From positions 3,634,379-3,698,378 of the forward strand of contig OY730170.1 in NCBI GenBank assembly GCA_963422465.1: DNA of 64,000 nt, given 5' to 3'. The notes under the pieces were generated by a model, which searched no databases, was not told the origin of the DNA, and worked only from the letters and a program-made list of their open reading frames with translations. Shown here piece by piece: positions 46,463 through 58,614 of this stretch. How positions within the stretch are numbered: the stretch's first letter is position 1; every line of letters starts with the position of its first letter. Both the position numbers and the translations under genes were made by a program. Source of the DNA: Lichina pygmaea (taxonomy: Eukaryota; Ascomycota; Lichinomycetes; Lichinales; Lichinaceae).

Positions 46463-47264
46463 CCCGTGCCCATGGGGGGGGGGGCAATACCCCCCTCCTC
46501 CCGCCCCTTCGGTACGTCCGGAACACCCTCTCTAAGGAGAGGGTGTCTATCACCGGTCCAATACATTTTCTGGGTAGAGTCAACCACAATGTATATAACT
46601 CCACACCACAGCCACTGAATAGAAATGTAAGTGGCTCATTTGATTCGCCTGCTTCTGCACTACAATCTCTGAAATTGTAGGCCTTTTCTCAAGCCATGGT
46701 AGTGGAAAAACTATAAAACAAGAAGAAGTGATGAAAAGTGCACATATCTGAGAGAAGTGAAGCGAGCAACTCAAGTTTCTATGGTAGCTAAGGTAGCTAA
46801 GGTAGCTACGGTAGCTACAGCAGCTACCCAACAACGCCAGCAAGATCAAGAAAGACTTGTAGCCTCAGGGATGATAGTAAGAAAGCAGGAGAATCAGATA
46901 GGCACATAAAAAACCTTGGTTGTCTATCTGGTTGTAGAGTTATAAGTGTTATAAAATTGATGTTGTTGGAAATCTATTCTTGAGCGATAACTACTGTAAC
47001 TTCTCAGCAATGCCACAAAAATTTAGAGAAGCCTGAAAATTCACAGATTGTAGAAGAGATGTAGAGGAATCAAACTAGCCACTTACATTTCTATTTAGTC
47101 GCTTTGTTGTGGAGTTATGTGTATTGCAGTTGACTCTATCCAGAAAATGTATCGGACCGGTGATAGTATCGGACCGGTGATAGACACCCTATCCTTTGGA
47201 TAGGGTGTCCCGGACGTACCGAAGGGGCGGGAGGAGGGGGGTATTGCCCCCCCATGGGCACGGG
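46463..47264. mobile_element. 802-bp foldback (long-TIR) non-autonomous DNA element
   Basis: The first ~185 bp (46463-46647) recur inverted as the last ~199 bp (47066-47264): CCCGTGCCCATGGGG, CAATACCCCCCTCCTCCCG, CCCCTTCGGTACGTCCG, TATCACCGGTCC, ACATTTTCTGG and AATAGAAATGTAAGTGGCT are shared. TA lies at both borders (46461-46462, 47265-47266), as in Tc1/mariner-type insertions. Inside each arm is a strong hairpin (46523-46546; 47183-47209). The right arm has a local duplication of CGGACCGGTGATAGTAT. The ~418-bp core is non-coding and includes GGTAGCTA tandem units (46781-46826). No transposase is encoded; it would need one in trans. Confidence 0.88.
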
Positions 47265-47266
47265 TA

Positions 47267-48064
47267 CTAGGGTACGGTACGTACCGCTCTGAGCTATCAC
47301 GTGACCGACTCCATCTAATCGATACGGTAATCCACCCGAGGAAGCCGGCGACGCCACGCCAGGGGACGCGCCATCGTCATTCGTCGCTTCCTTGCGCCCA
47401 TCGAGGTATCTGGAAAGCTGCGCGCGGGTGGAGGTGCTTGCAGTAGCTCGACTCCAAGAGCTACTCTCCGTACGAGGGTAGGTATGTTACGTACGAGTAC
47501 CTTCCCAATGCTTCCGTAGCCTAACGTATTTAAGGATGTCCGAGCGGTGCTCGTAGATGCGAATCGTCATCATCATTCCCAGTCGAGTCGTCCAAAGTTC
47601 TTGGTGGCATCGCCGTAGCATCGCGGTATCGCAGCATCGCAGATCGCAGCATCGCAGCATCGCAGCTCTGACGCCGTACCGTACGCTATTGGTATCGGGA
47701 ATTATTCGGACAGCGTCGTCTTCCTCTTCTTTCGACGTACAGTACTTGCTCACTCGTCCATAGCTTCCTCTCTTGCTAGCTCTGTTGCCGGCTCTGTTGC
47801 CAGCTTCCTCTGTCGCCAGCTTCCTCTGTCGCCAGCTCCCTCAGTCGCCAGCTCTGCCATCGGCTCGATCGCGAGCTCTGCCGCCAGCTCCGCCACCAGC
47901 TCCGCCACCAGCTTGGTCGCTAGCATTCTCCCTTCTGACCCAAGGCCCTCATCGCCTCGACGACGGCGGTCGAGTCGTCCTCTCATCGGCCGCAGCAGTA
48001 GCGGGGTGGGGTTCGCCGGAGCGAAACGGGAGGAGCAGCTCCCACTTCGCTCCCGGATCGTCAT
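47267..48064. other. promoter region of the IBtk-like gene
   Basis: Contains GTACGGTACGTACC (47271-47284), CAGCATCGCAGATCGCAGCATCGCAG-type short repeats near 47620-47665, and GCCAGCTCTG/GCCAGCTTCC tandem-like units at 47780-47925. No gene supported. Confidence 0.5.
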
Positions 48065-51000
48065 ATGAGCAGCCACCTCTGGAAGTTCTACCTCGAAGAC
48101 GATGTCGACTCCTTCCGACGTCTGCTGGCCGAGGCCGGCTACGTCACAGGTCCTTTTCAGCACAAGTCCGTGCACCGGCCGCCTCAGCGGATCGGTGGCT
48201 CGGCTACCTCCTCCTTAGGGACCTCGGGCGCGACATCGTCGACATCCAAAGCACGCAAGGCATCCGCCGGTGGCGGCCACGGTGGGAAGGCTAGGGCGAG
48301 TCGTTTCGCCCACGGGCATTGGACGAACCTCACGCTCGCTCGAGCCGACATCAACCTGCGCGACCGCGCTGGCCTGACCATCCTACACCATGCGTCGTCT
48401 TCGAGTGCACCCGATGCGATTGGCTTTGCGACGGCCTTGATCGACCATCCTCTGGTCGACCTCTACCTGCAAGACGAGGAGAATGGCTGGACCGCGCTCC
48501 ACAGGGCGCTCTATTTTGGCAACGTCACGACTGCGCGGGCCATTCTGACGCGTGACATGAGCGATGCTGTCGGTCACGATCGCAGCGGAGTTGCCCTCCA
48601 TGCCGGTGGCATCATTCGGGTCAAGGACAACGAAGGAAACAGCCCGTTCGACCTCTTCAACGCAACCATCCCGACGGGCGCCGTCTCCCGTAGGCTCTTC
48701 GGAGATGACGGCTTGGAGGCCTCAAGATACGACTGCTGCAGCATCAACATCAGCAGCAACAGCAGCTGCAGCAGTTGCAAGAGCATCGATCACCACGGAA
48801 GCTGTGATCTCGACCATGCCCTTGAGCGAGACGATCCGGATCTGGCCTTTCGGACCAAACTCGAGGGAGACGAGGTATACATGTTTGGGAGCAACAAGAA
48901 CCTCAATCTAGGATTCGGTGACGAGGACGACCGCCAGTATCCGGAACGCCTTAGTCTGAGAAGGCCAGACCACCTCTGTTTCGACAACCACCGCTCTTTC
49001 CGCATTCAGAGGCACCCGTTCGGTGACCAGGGCGTCGAGGCCGATCCCCAACGGTTCCCGAGCCGGCCGGAGTCGATGCCGGTCTCGCTACGCTACAAGG
49101 CTCTGGCGATCCGTGACGTTGCCATCTCCAAGTTCCACACCGCCATCGTCACCACCGACGAGCTGGCCAATCTGTACGTCTGTGGCTACGGCGCCGGTGG
49201 CAGATTGGGTACCGGGGACGAGGCGACCCGGTTCACGTTCGTCTGCGTCGAGGGAGGAGGACTCGCGCGCAAGCACGTCATCGGCGTTGGCCTGGGCCAG
49301 AATCACACGCTGGCCACCACCAGCGACGGCGAAGTCTTCACGTGGGGCACCAACACCTATGGCCAGCTCGGGTACGCCCTACCGCAGCCACAGCCACAGC
49401 CAGGCGATGACGGGCTCGTTCAGGCCTCGCCGCGGCGGCTGTTTGGGCCCTTGAAGCGCGAGTTCGTGATCGGGGTCGCAGCCTCGAGGATCCACTCGGT
49501 CGTCCACACCGCCACCAAACTCTACACCTTCGGCAAGAACGAGGGTCAGCTGGGCTTCGTGGCCTCGGACACTCGCGCGCTCGAGGTCCAGCCGATCCCG
49601 AGAAGTGTGGGATTATCGCAGTCCTCGTCTCGGATTCGTATGGTCTCGGCCATCGACCGCGCAACCGTATGCCTGCTCGAACATGGCGAGGTCTTGGTCT
49701 TTGCGAATTTTGGCTGCGCGCGACTGTCGTTCCCCGCCGAGGCCTTCGACGACCATTTCGTCGGGCCGGCCCTCGGCATGTCCAAATTCGATCGGATATT
49801 CAAGATCTTCTCGGGTGGCGACACGATCTGCGCGCTGTCCGGCCTCGGTGACGTCTTTGCGCTCCGCGTCGACCAGAAGCTCGAGCCCGGGCCGGCAGAA
49901 GGTTCGACGACGAACCCGAACAAGCTTCGGAGCGCCCTTACCCATCCCCAGCGCATCTGGTCGTCTCGGAAGGTCTCGATGGCCGTGCGCGACCTCGGCA
50001 TCGGCCAGGACGGGTCGATCATCATCTGCACACAATCCGGGTCGGTCTGGCGGCGAGAGCGGCGCACAAAACAGGAGAAGGTCAAGCCGGGGCGCGTCAG
50101 CGGTCCGAAATCAAAGGATTTCAAGTTCTCCAGAGTTCCTGGCCTCACGAGGATCGCGGCCGTGCGTAGCAACGCCGTTGGCGTCTTCTCCGCCATCCGC
50201 AAGGACGATGATGTCATGAAGACGCACGTCACGGTCGAGGAGAGCTCCATGCAGGCTGATACCACGGAGCTGCTGTCGTTTCGTGACGTACTCGTGATGA
50301 AGGACTCGGACGACGCAACAACCTGGCCGTCTGCCACATCGATAGGCCCGAAGTCGTCCGACGTCTTTGTTGATCTACCACGCCGGGTGGTAGGCCAAGA
50401 GCCTGCTGCGCTGGAGGCCGACGTTGCCGCGGCCATCTCCCGGAACGATCCCTCTACCGATCTCGTCTACGATGCTGATCTGTGCACGACCACGTCGCCC
50501 GTCAGGATCCCCGTCCACCGCTTCATCTTGGCACGGAGCCTGGTGATTGACAGAGCCCTGACGGAGAGTAGCCGACTGCAAGACAGCCGCGCGCCAGATC
50601 TGTTCAGCATTTCCTCCGGGCACGGCGGTCGGATGGAGATCATGTTTCAGGGTCTCGATTTCCTCGTCCTTCTCAACCTCGTGCTCTACCTGTACGCGGA
50701 CAAGTTGATTCCTGTCTGGGCTCCGACTTGGACCCGGTCCGTGCCGCAACAAGTTTCGCGCCTTCGCCAAGCCCGGACAGAGCTTTTGAGGCTGGCGTCA
50801 AGCCTCGAGCTGCGACATGTCGAGACTGCGATGTGGTACCGTCGTGCCTCGATGGCTGCCTTTCGAGTCGAGATCGAAAGCGCGTTGACGAGACCTGAGT
50901 TCTCTGACCACGCCGATACGATTGTCGAGCTGGACGGGGCCGAGGTCAAGGTGCATAGCGCTCTCATGTGCCAGCGCTGCCCTTTCTTCCATGGCCTCTT

Positions 51001-52244
51001 TCGCGGTCGATCTGCCGGCCAGTGGCTATCGACCCGAGATCGAGGGGACGGATCCAAGGCCATCAAGGTCGACCTCGCACATGTCAACCCGGTCGTCTTC
51101 CAATTCGTGCTGCGCTACGTCTACGCCGACGCCGACGAGGCCATGTTCGAGGACGTCGTCACGGCCGACGTGGATGAATTTCTGGATCTCGTCGTCGAGG
51201 TGCTGTCGGTGGCCAACGAGCTGATGCTCGAGAGGTTGTGCCGGATCTGTCAGAAGGTGCTTGGTCGCTTTGTCACCGCTCGCAACGCATGCCCCCTGTT
51301 GAATGCGGTTGCGCCGTCCTCCGTGACGGCGTTCAAGGACGCGTGCTTGGAATATCTGTGTTTTGGCTTGGAAGGCATGCTTGAGAACCAGTCAGTAGTC
51401 CAGTCACCTGCGCGGCAGCCCGTTACTGACCCGTCTCGTCCCCAAGTCTCCTGGACAATCTAGAGGAGGATTGGATGCTCGAGCTCGACGAGGCTGTTCG
51501 TGCGAACCAACTCAGATACCTTCCTTTTGCGAGAAGCGATAAACCAGAGTCGCTACTGCACGAGAAGTTCCCGCATCTGAAAGACGCTCGCGATCAGGAG
51601 AGAAGAGCGAAATTCAACTCGGTTGTATCGTCGATGAGGAAGCCCAGCGGCGGTGACACTCGATCTTTCAGCTCCGGGGGTAGCCGAGCACATGGTAATG
51701 GCAGCCCGTTTGGCTCTGCGACCATGCCGAAGGGCCGCCGCGGCGCCTCTGGTGACAGCCGCTCTCATCCCAGCAGCCCGGCGCTGCTCCCTGGGCGGTC
51801 CGGGCCGGATCCAATCTTTCGGATGGATGAAGACGACGATGCCAGTGACGCGCAACGACTTGCTATTGGGTCCGTTCAGCACGGGGAACCAGCCCGCGAA
51901 GGGGCTTCGGCCGCCGCGGCGGATCAAGAAGGGATGCTACCCGTCGGGATCAGCGCCGGCGCAGCGTCGCCAACTCTCTCGGAGCAGGCCGCACAAGGCT
52001 CCGGGGACGTTCCGCTTGATGACGAGCGGCATGCAGGTGCTCCGGCGCCGGCGGGAAACCAGTCAGGCGGCGTATGGGGGACTACCGCAGTCTTTCCGAC
52101 TCAGAAGCAGGGACTCAAGGAGATTATGGCACAGACTCCTCCTAACCAGGCCTCCAATCTCTCAGCTGGACTCTCTCGACGGGAATCAAGCCACAGTAGA
52201 CTGGCCGGGCCGGTTGGTGGAAAGATGAGCCAAAAGGAACGGAA

Positions 52245-52291
<47 letters not shown>

Positions 52292-53106
52292 GCCCACGGC
52301 AACCGCACAGAGAGGAAGCCGTGTCCCCCAGCGCAACACCCAACACGACGTCAGCCAAGGAAAACGCTGCATCGCCCTGGCAGACATCTCATCCTGTCCG
52401 CACGGTGTCGCTAAGAACCGTGCTGGAGTCGGAACAAAAGGAGAGAGGCAGGCCAGCAGATCAGCCCTCTACAAGACCCGGCCCAGACAGCAGGACGGAC
52501 AAGCAGCGTGCCGAAAGCACGCACGTCACGACCCCTCCACAGGACATTCTGAGATCACGGCAGAGCACCACCATCGAGGGACACGGCTTCTCGACGGGGT
52601 CTCTAGAGGATCCTCAGCGCTCCCAGCCGTCCTGCCGAAGACATCTACAAGCCGAGAACGCAAGGAAGGACAAGGTGTCCCCCCTTCACATCAACGCTGA
52701 ACCGTCGCTGCAGCTGTCGATGGCCGACATCATCTCGCAGCAACAAGCCGAGCAGGAGGTATATCGCCAGGTCGTGGCCAAGAGACCGCTGCCGGATATT
52801 CAGCAGGAGCAGGAGTTCATGGAGTGGTGGGATGCCGAGAGCAGGAAGGTGATGGCAGAAAGTGCTGGTGGCGGTGGTGAAGCGGCAGACAACATCGACG
52901 CAGCTGCAGAAGGGCAAGGATCTACTGGAGCTCGTGCTCGTGCCAGCAAAGACAGAGGAGGAGGAAGGGATCAGGGTCGGGGTCGAGGTCGAGGTCGGGG
53001 TCAGCCTACAGGGGGCAGAGGGGGCAGAGAGGGTAGAGATAGTGGCGCCGGGAGGGGTAAGAGAAAGAGAAGTGGAAACGGGCCAGCTGCCGGCGTCAGC
53101 GGCTGA
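48065..53106 (+). CDS. ankyrin-RCC1-BTB protein (IBtk-like)
   Basis: Two exons (48065-51390, 51447-53106) encode 1661 aa; the intron (GTCAGT ... CCCAAG) joins GMLEN to HLLDNLEEDW. Order of parts: ankyrin repeats near residues 95-165 (AGLTILHHAS, NGWTALHRALYFGNV); RCC1 repeats about 270-500 (LYVCGYGAGGRLGTGD, VFTWGTNTYGQLGY, LYTFGKNEGQLGF); BTB1 near 799 (VHRFILARS); BTB2 about 948-1060 (VKVHSALMCQRCPFFHGLF); then a disordered tail with a CAG-coded polyQ run (about residue 1376), the conserved motif QQEQEFMEWWD (about 1560) and RG/RGG repeats near the end. This layout equals metazoan IBtk and its fungal homologues, which act as Cul3 ubiquitin-ligase adaptors; the fungal role is inferred. Confidence 0.9.
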
Positions 53107-53346
53107 TCCAGTCTGGGCTCCACGACAGCTGCTACCACTGCTGCTGGCAGCAGCGGCGCCACTCTACACTAGCCAAGGTGGCACTGTTGTTGTTGTCGTC
53201 ATTGTTCTTTTGGTCTTGGCATTGCTCTAGACCCTCGCTATACACGGCTGCCCAAGATAAAAGAGCAGAGTGGAGAGAGAAGAGGGGGGGGGAAGAGGGA
53301 GAGGAAGAGAGCTGCAGCTATATATAATTACGGACAATTACCGCCG
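53107..53346. other. 3' flank of the IBtk-like gene
   Basis: No gene; a G/GA-rich tract lies at 53278-53310 just before the TA-flanked element. Confidence 0.5.
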
Positions 53347-53348
53347 TA

Positions 53349-53761
53349 CCCCCTTCTATGCAGATTTCTTACTTCTGTGCCCCCTCTTACTTTGATGCCC
53401 CCCGCCCTGGACAAACTAAGTACGTACGTACGGTCCGTACTAATTACTAAATTCTCGGGGATCAGGCCACTGACCACCCCAACTCCACACCGCTGACAAA
53501 GTCCCCACACCCCTGAAAATGTGATACATAAAATCAAAAGTAAGATCTGACTTCATGAACATAGACCTAGGCATTAGACATGACTAGAAGAAAATGTATC
53601 ATGTGATACCTCCAAGACTTATGAAATCCATACCTTGCCTGACATGAAGGAATACCTAGCCTTATATAATGTGGCTCAGCAAAGTGCATGTACTGATTTA
53701 TGTGGAGAGGCATGGAAGTAAGAGGGGGGGCACAGAAGTAAGGAATCTGCACAATGGAGGG
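53349..53761. mobile_element. 413-bp TA-flanked MITE-like element, copy 1
   Basis: The left end (CCCCCTTCTATGCAGATTTC, then TTACTTCTGTGCCCCCTCTT) is inverted at the right end (CCCTCCATTGTGCAGATTCC, then TTACTTCTGTGCCCCCCTCT when reversed), giving imperfect TIRs of roughly 55 bp. TA flanks both sides (53347-53348, 53762-53763). The core shares GACAAACTAAGTAC, AAGTCCCCACACCCCTGAAA and AAGTGCATGTACTGATTTAT with a second copy at 55.6 kb. Non-coding, diverged. Confidence 0.8.
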
Positions 53762-53763
53762 TA

Positions 53764-54223
53764 CTTCCGCACAGCGGTACGTACTGTATGTATGTCTTGG
53801 CTAGCAGCCGAGATGACTGCGACAGACACTGTCCAGTCTGTCGTCGGCTGTTTGTCGTCGGCTGTAGTTACGGAGAGGTAGCTTCCGTATAGTACGTAAC
53901 GTACGGACAGGTGTTTATGCGTACCGTACTTTACACATGGTGAAAGTATGAGCCAATCTGTGGCGGCTCTGATTCGTTTTCCATATGATCTGTACGAACG
54001 AGCGATGGTACTATATGTAGGGGCACGAGGGGATGGCTGAGCTAGAAATTCTAGCTGCATCGTTGTCGACACCTGCAATGATCTCTGTTCTTCTCCTCTG
54101 CTGATCTTCTCATCGTCTCATCGGTGGGCTCACCTTTTCTATTGTCTGTCGAGTCCTTCGTTCGTTGTGCCTTGGACATTACCAGGAGAGAGAGAGAGTA
54201 CTGAGAGAGCGAGAAAGAGCGAC
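53764..54223. other. promoter region of secreted protein gene 1
   Basis: GTAC-rich words at 53776-53790 and 53893-53930, a TATATG word near 54013, and a GA-rich leader just before the ATG. No other gene seen. Confidence 0.5.
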
Positions 54224-54963
54224 ATGAGGGGATCATACATCTTCTTCGGTCTTTTGGCCTGCGCCGTAACAACCGCCTCTGGAACGACGCTCCCACAGGA
54301 CGGACACTCTGGCGTCAGAGTCCCCCAGCTTGAAGCTCGGTCTCTCGAACAGCAGACGATCAAGGATGGCTCGGCATGGTCCTCTGGTACAAGACTTGCA
54401 AAGCGAAGTTCCACGGCGAGACTTGGCAAGCGGTCGGATTCAACTCAAAGGATGCTGTCGAATATGAGGCGGTACGAGCAGCAACTGTGGGCCGAGTTTT
54501 ACGACTGCGTTCAGTATAAGGTCAGTTGAGTGAGCGTTCAGAGATGGTCGAAACTGCCGATAGCGACCCCCTACTATCCAAGATCTTGTGGACGTATTGG
54601 TCTGATTTGCCCAAAACGTCGCGAAAGATCTTCTCCCCCACCTACCCAAGGCGCGGAGCCGAGACGGCGGAGGAATACAACAAGATGGTGGAGGCCGAGT
54701 GCATAGAAAAGCTTGGCTGGACGCCCGAACAATATACAGAGCTGGTCCAGCTGCGACAGGCAAGACAGGCACGGGAGAGAGGGCCAGAGTCGAGGGGTGA
54801 CAACAGGCCGATGCAGTTCTCCTTACCCTCTACGGACGACATCGGCCGCTTCCCAGGCAAGGTCACCGAGTCCGCCAAGCGTTACCTGTTCGGGAGCGGT
54901 GCGTCAAGAGGAGCGGCCGTTCAACCCAACCGGCCTGTCTTTCAGAGAGTGCGGCCTCGATAG
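54224..54963 (+). CDS. small secreted protein of unknown function (1)
   Basis: I do not recognise a family. Two exons (54224-54520, 54583-54963) would encode 225 aa. Residues 1-20 (MRGSYIFFGLLACAVTTASG) are a good signal peptide. Two Kex2-type KR sites follow (LAKRSS, LGKRSD), so the pro-region may be cut into pieces. The mature part is helical and charged, with YEQQLWAEFYDCVQYK before the intron and SDLPKTSRKIF, AEEYNKMVEAECIEKLGWT after it: two cysteines and several Trp. The tail is basic. The 5' site GTCAGT is good, but the 3' site (ATCCAAG) is weak, so the intron end is uncertain; unspliced, the protein would stop two codons later. It resembles the protein at 57409 in layout. Confidence 0.6.
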
Positions 54964-55575
54964 GGGTCTTCTTTCCTCCAGGAAACGCAATGTCATCCTC
55001 TGGGCTCACCATATCCCCCTGCCGAACAAACGACGCGGAATATGCACTGGTTTTCCCAGTGTATCTATTTATCCATGTACGGAAGTACACCCGTACAGTA
55101 TCAGCCTGCATGCACTCTGTTGGACTGTACGAGTACATACGTACTTCCGTAGATATGACACGATGTTTATTATTCTGCCAAGAGGAATCTTCGGTTCTGG
55201 CTAGCCCCGCGGTTGCTCTAGCTGTTCGAGGTCAGGGGAATGGCCCCCGGCTGCGTATATACATCTCGCTCCAAGAGCTATGCTTCACCTACTTTCTACT
55301 GTAGTGCTACTGCTCAAGCTGCCGAGTATCTCTCTGGCCTTCTCGCTGTGGTCAGTGCCGCGCTTGCTCCTAGAGCTGCGCTTGCTCATAGGGCTGTGCT
55401 CAGTGGCTAGGTTTCTTGTTTCAGCTCTCGGTACTTTCTCGATGATCTGCCCGGGGCTCCGCCTCTGCCGTTCTCTACGGTACCATGCGGGATCCAGCAG
55501 CTGGGGCGTTGGTGGCGGCGTTTCCAGTAGTACTATGCACGTATCTTACCTCGGCGGGCCCCTCTCACTTGCATA

Positions 55576-55868
55576 CCCCCTTCGCTTAGCACAAGTACTT
55601 CTAGTTTGGTTGCAGTACCTAGACAAACTAAGTACTACTGTACTGACCTTTTGGGGCATCAACCCACCGACCGCTCAACTCGACACCACCGACGAAGTCC
55701 CCACACCCCTGAAAATGCAATATAAGACATCAAGATACCCTCAAGACTTATGAAGTCTGTACCTTGATTAACGTTGAAGCAAATCCATACGTACCTGGCT
55801 TTATACGGTGTGGCTCGGCAAAGTGCATGTACTGATTTATGCCGGGGGGGCATGGAAGTAAGAGGGGG
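55576..55868. mobile_element. 293-bp TA-flanked MITE-like element, copy 2
   Basis: Related to copy 1 at 53349: shares GACAAACTAAGTAC, GAAGTCCCCACACCCCTGAA, CAAGACTTATGAAGTC, AAGTGCATGTACTGATTTAT and GGCATGGAAGTAAGAGGGGG in the same order. TA lies at both borders (55574-55575, 55869-55870). Ends are CCCCCTT and (reversed) CCCCCTC, so the inverted repeats are shorter and more worn than in copy 1. Non-coding. Confidence 0.75.
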
Positions 55869-57267
55869 TACGGAAGTATAGTATGTATACGGTACGTATG
55901 TACATGCGTACATTGTACTTGATTGACTGCAGTTACGATACAATGTTCATTCTATGGTCTTGCTCTGTCCTGTACGTACGGTACATACGATGCTGTTCTG
56001 TTGTCGTGTCCTACTGTCCTGTCATGCGGTCCATCTTGTTGTTCCCATCCTGTTGTCCCATCCTGTTGCTCTGTTCTGCCCTGTTCGTACTGTTTGGTAA
56101 GTACGGAAGTACTGTGCCGTAGGAGTTCTGCTGGTACGTACTGTAATGTTGCGGCCGCTAGGCCGCAGACCTGCTAGCTTAGTCAGTGGATGTAGCTTAG
56201 TCAGCCGGGGCCATATAGCTCCGAGCCCTCGAGGGCCTTGATCGAGCAGACTTCTCCTCTTCCCGATAGGCCGATGGCTTACGTAGTACGAGTAGTTGTG
56301 CCATGTACGAGTACGGAAAATAGAAGAACGGGAAGCGATGGTTTTAGGACTGAGAGCAGCTTGTTCGAGGACAGGGAATATGCCACGACACATTAGGATC
56401 TGCTACCCTGACCCAGGAGAAGGTTGAAACCCTGGCAAGATACCACGGTACCGGATGGTAAGGATGTACGGTACGGAAGCGTATCAAGTGACCCTTCGCC
56501 TCCACGCTAGCTCAACGGAAACTCGGAAGAGCTGGCGAACGTTCGTACGTGACGTTAGTTATGTAGATCTCCTACCGGTATACGACCACGAGCGGTTATG
56601 TTTTCAGTTGAGTCACGTGCCAAGGTAACACTCTACCGTACGGTAGTTTGTGGTGTTCAAGGGTGAGACCTTCCCGGTGCTGATGGTAGTTACGTACATT
56701 ACGTTGGATTCGGCCTTCCACGCATGTCGGCTTGACTCTACCATGTCATATCTTGGATCATGACCGTATCACGCACCCGTCCGTATCCACGTTCCGACGA
56801 CCACCTGAGCTGGTGCTTCAGCAACGACATGAGTTCGCCACCGAGTTGTAGCAGGGGTGTTTCGTGCGTAGTACGAGTACCTGTGTCCTAGCCTTATCTC
56901 TTCGTATCCAATAGCAGGCTACTCATGTACTGTTACTGTACGTATGAGTATGTACGAAACGTACAGCACCGTGATTCTGTCGCATCTACGTATGTACGTA
57001 TGTACAACAGCAAAGATGTGTCCAAGTTCCCGTCGTATTGGTGAAAGCTTTTCTACCGAAAAGACCGAGACACACCCTGAGATGAGATCGCCGTCAGCTT
57101 TCTCCCCTGTCTCGTCGTACTATAACTCCAAAAGCGAGTTTTACGAAACGCATTGCCCTGGAAATGGACTGACGCGACAACTTGCCATGTGGGACTCGAT
57201 AGCTTCTATTTGTTGGGAGGCGTTGGAACGAGCACGGAGATACGTAAGGGACGGGCCGGATACGTCA

Positions 57268-57275
57268 CTATATAT
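57268..57275 (+). promoter_or_regulatory. TATA-like box of secreted protein gene 2
   Basis: CTATATAT lies about 135 bases before the ATG at 57409, the same spacing as in the RNase gene at 777. The role is inferred. Confidence 0.4.
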
Positions 57276-57408
57276 GATGTCCTCACTGTCCATCGCTCGG
57301 TGGCAAGAGCCCTGTCAGCTCAAGAGGTTGACGTGCAGCAGCTGCTCCACGTCCAATTAGTGACAAGCGACAGAGCTGCTGTTCCAGACTCCGGGATAAT
57401 CCTCCAGA

Positions 57409-58309
57409 ATGCAGTCTCTTGTTCTTGCTCTATGCCTAGCCTGGCTCAGCTCGAGCTTGGCGTTTCCAGTTAGCCCCGTGGATAGCACTTCGGAATCAGC
57501 ATTGAAGAGTGAACCAGGTCTTGGACTGTCCATACCGGCGGATGAGTTGCCTCAATCACTGGGTCAACATGTCCTCCAGAGCGAATGGATCAGCGCCAAA
57601 GCGCAGACACTGACTGGAACATCTACCAACTCGAGAACGCTACGGAGACGCTCTGACAAACCTGGAGAAGGTCGTCCTCAAGGAGATCGTCCCGAAACCG
57701 AGTTAATACTTCTGATGGATCAAATGAAGAAAGACCTGATATCGACTGGAACATCCCCAGAGATGGCTCAATGTTTGGTGGTACGTTTAAGTCATCCAGG
57801 CCCGTCCAACATATTCAGTGAACATGTCTCATCCTTGTCCCTCCTTCACAATGATCTGATCGGAAGCATGCCCTTCTTGATGTGAATATGTAACATGCCT
57901 GGAACGAGCAGGGTCTGACGAGCAGGCACTTGGACAGACCAAATGCTACGGGAAATTACGCAGAGGTGAATCGCTGCCGACTGAGCCGGAGTGGGAACAA
58001 ATGTGGATTGAATGCCAAATGCAAACAGAGTGGCGACGACTCGGGAACGGCGAAGAGGGAGAGGGGGGGAACCCAAATTTCCAGCTCAACTTGAACGTTG
58101 ATCTCGGGACCGTCAAGTCTCATCTGCGGCGCGTGATCCAACAGACGAGGAACGGGTGGTCCAATGCCTTCCCGACCGATCGCGCACCGGATCCACGTGA
58201 CCCGAACAAGGTCAAAAGGCCGCCCGGCCGCGGTGTGGGTCTGCCTCGTGAAGGGGGAGGAGGGGGAGGACTACGTGGCCCTTACAAACCTCCACCCAGG
58301 CCAATGTGA
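57409..58309 (+). CDS. small secreted protein of unknown function (2)
   Basis: Not a family I know. Signal peptide MQSLVLALCLAWLSSSLA at residues 1-18, then a Ser-rich pro-region with RRR sites (LRRRSDK). The frame before the intron ends ETELILLMDQMKKDL ... SPEMAQCLV; after it come SDEQALGQTKCYGKLRR, LPTEPEWEQMWIECQMQTEW and a Gly/Pro tail (REGGGGGGLRGPYKPPPRPM). Best fit: exons 57409-57784 and 57912-58309, 257 aa, using a GTTTAAGT donor; the stronger-looking GTACGT donor four bases earlier would shift to a shorter frame ending near 58090. Layout (signal, basic pro-region, helical part with a Cys, intron, TxxEx7EC...W) parallels the gene at 54224, suggesting distant paralogues. Confidence 0.55.
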
Positions 58310-58595
58310 TGGTAGATGACCAGATACGAGTATGGTCATGTTGGCACCCCCAGAGGGGGAGGGGGTTTGCTGACCTATCACAGGTAGTCGCAGCCACAAG
58401 CAAAGCTCTCTTGATAGGAAGATTTAAATGCCAACATCGACTCTCCGAGACCCCGTCGTGCTTTTCTAGAACTGGTCGATGACCGTAAGCTAGAAGTTCC
58501 GGATGAGTTGAGCGATCCTTGACACATCTTGAGGCAAGGGTTGATATACATACCCTGCCAATACAGCCTGTACTCGTACTCGTATGTCTCTTTGT

Positions 58596-58614
58596 CCCCC
58601 CCCCCCCCCCCCCC
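58596..58614. repeat. poly-C run, 19 bases
   Basis: Uninterrupted C in non-coding DNA. Confidence 0.9.

Larger units (their letters stand above)
54964..57408. other. 2.4-kb spacer rich in GTAC palindromes
   Basis: Holds copy 2 of the TA-flanked element (55576-55868) and dense GTAC/TACGTA words (55076-55150, 55870-55995, 56099-56140, 56938-57005). No gene supported; a 57.1-kb open frame runs into the leader of the next gene but has no family signal. Confidence 0.5.
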
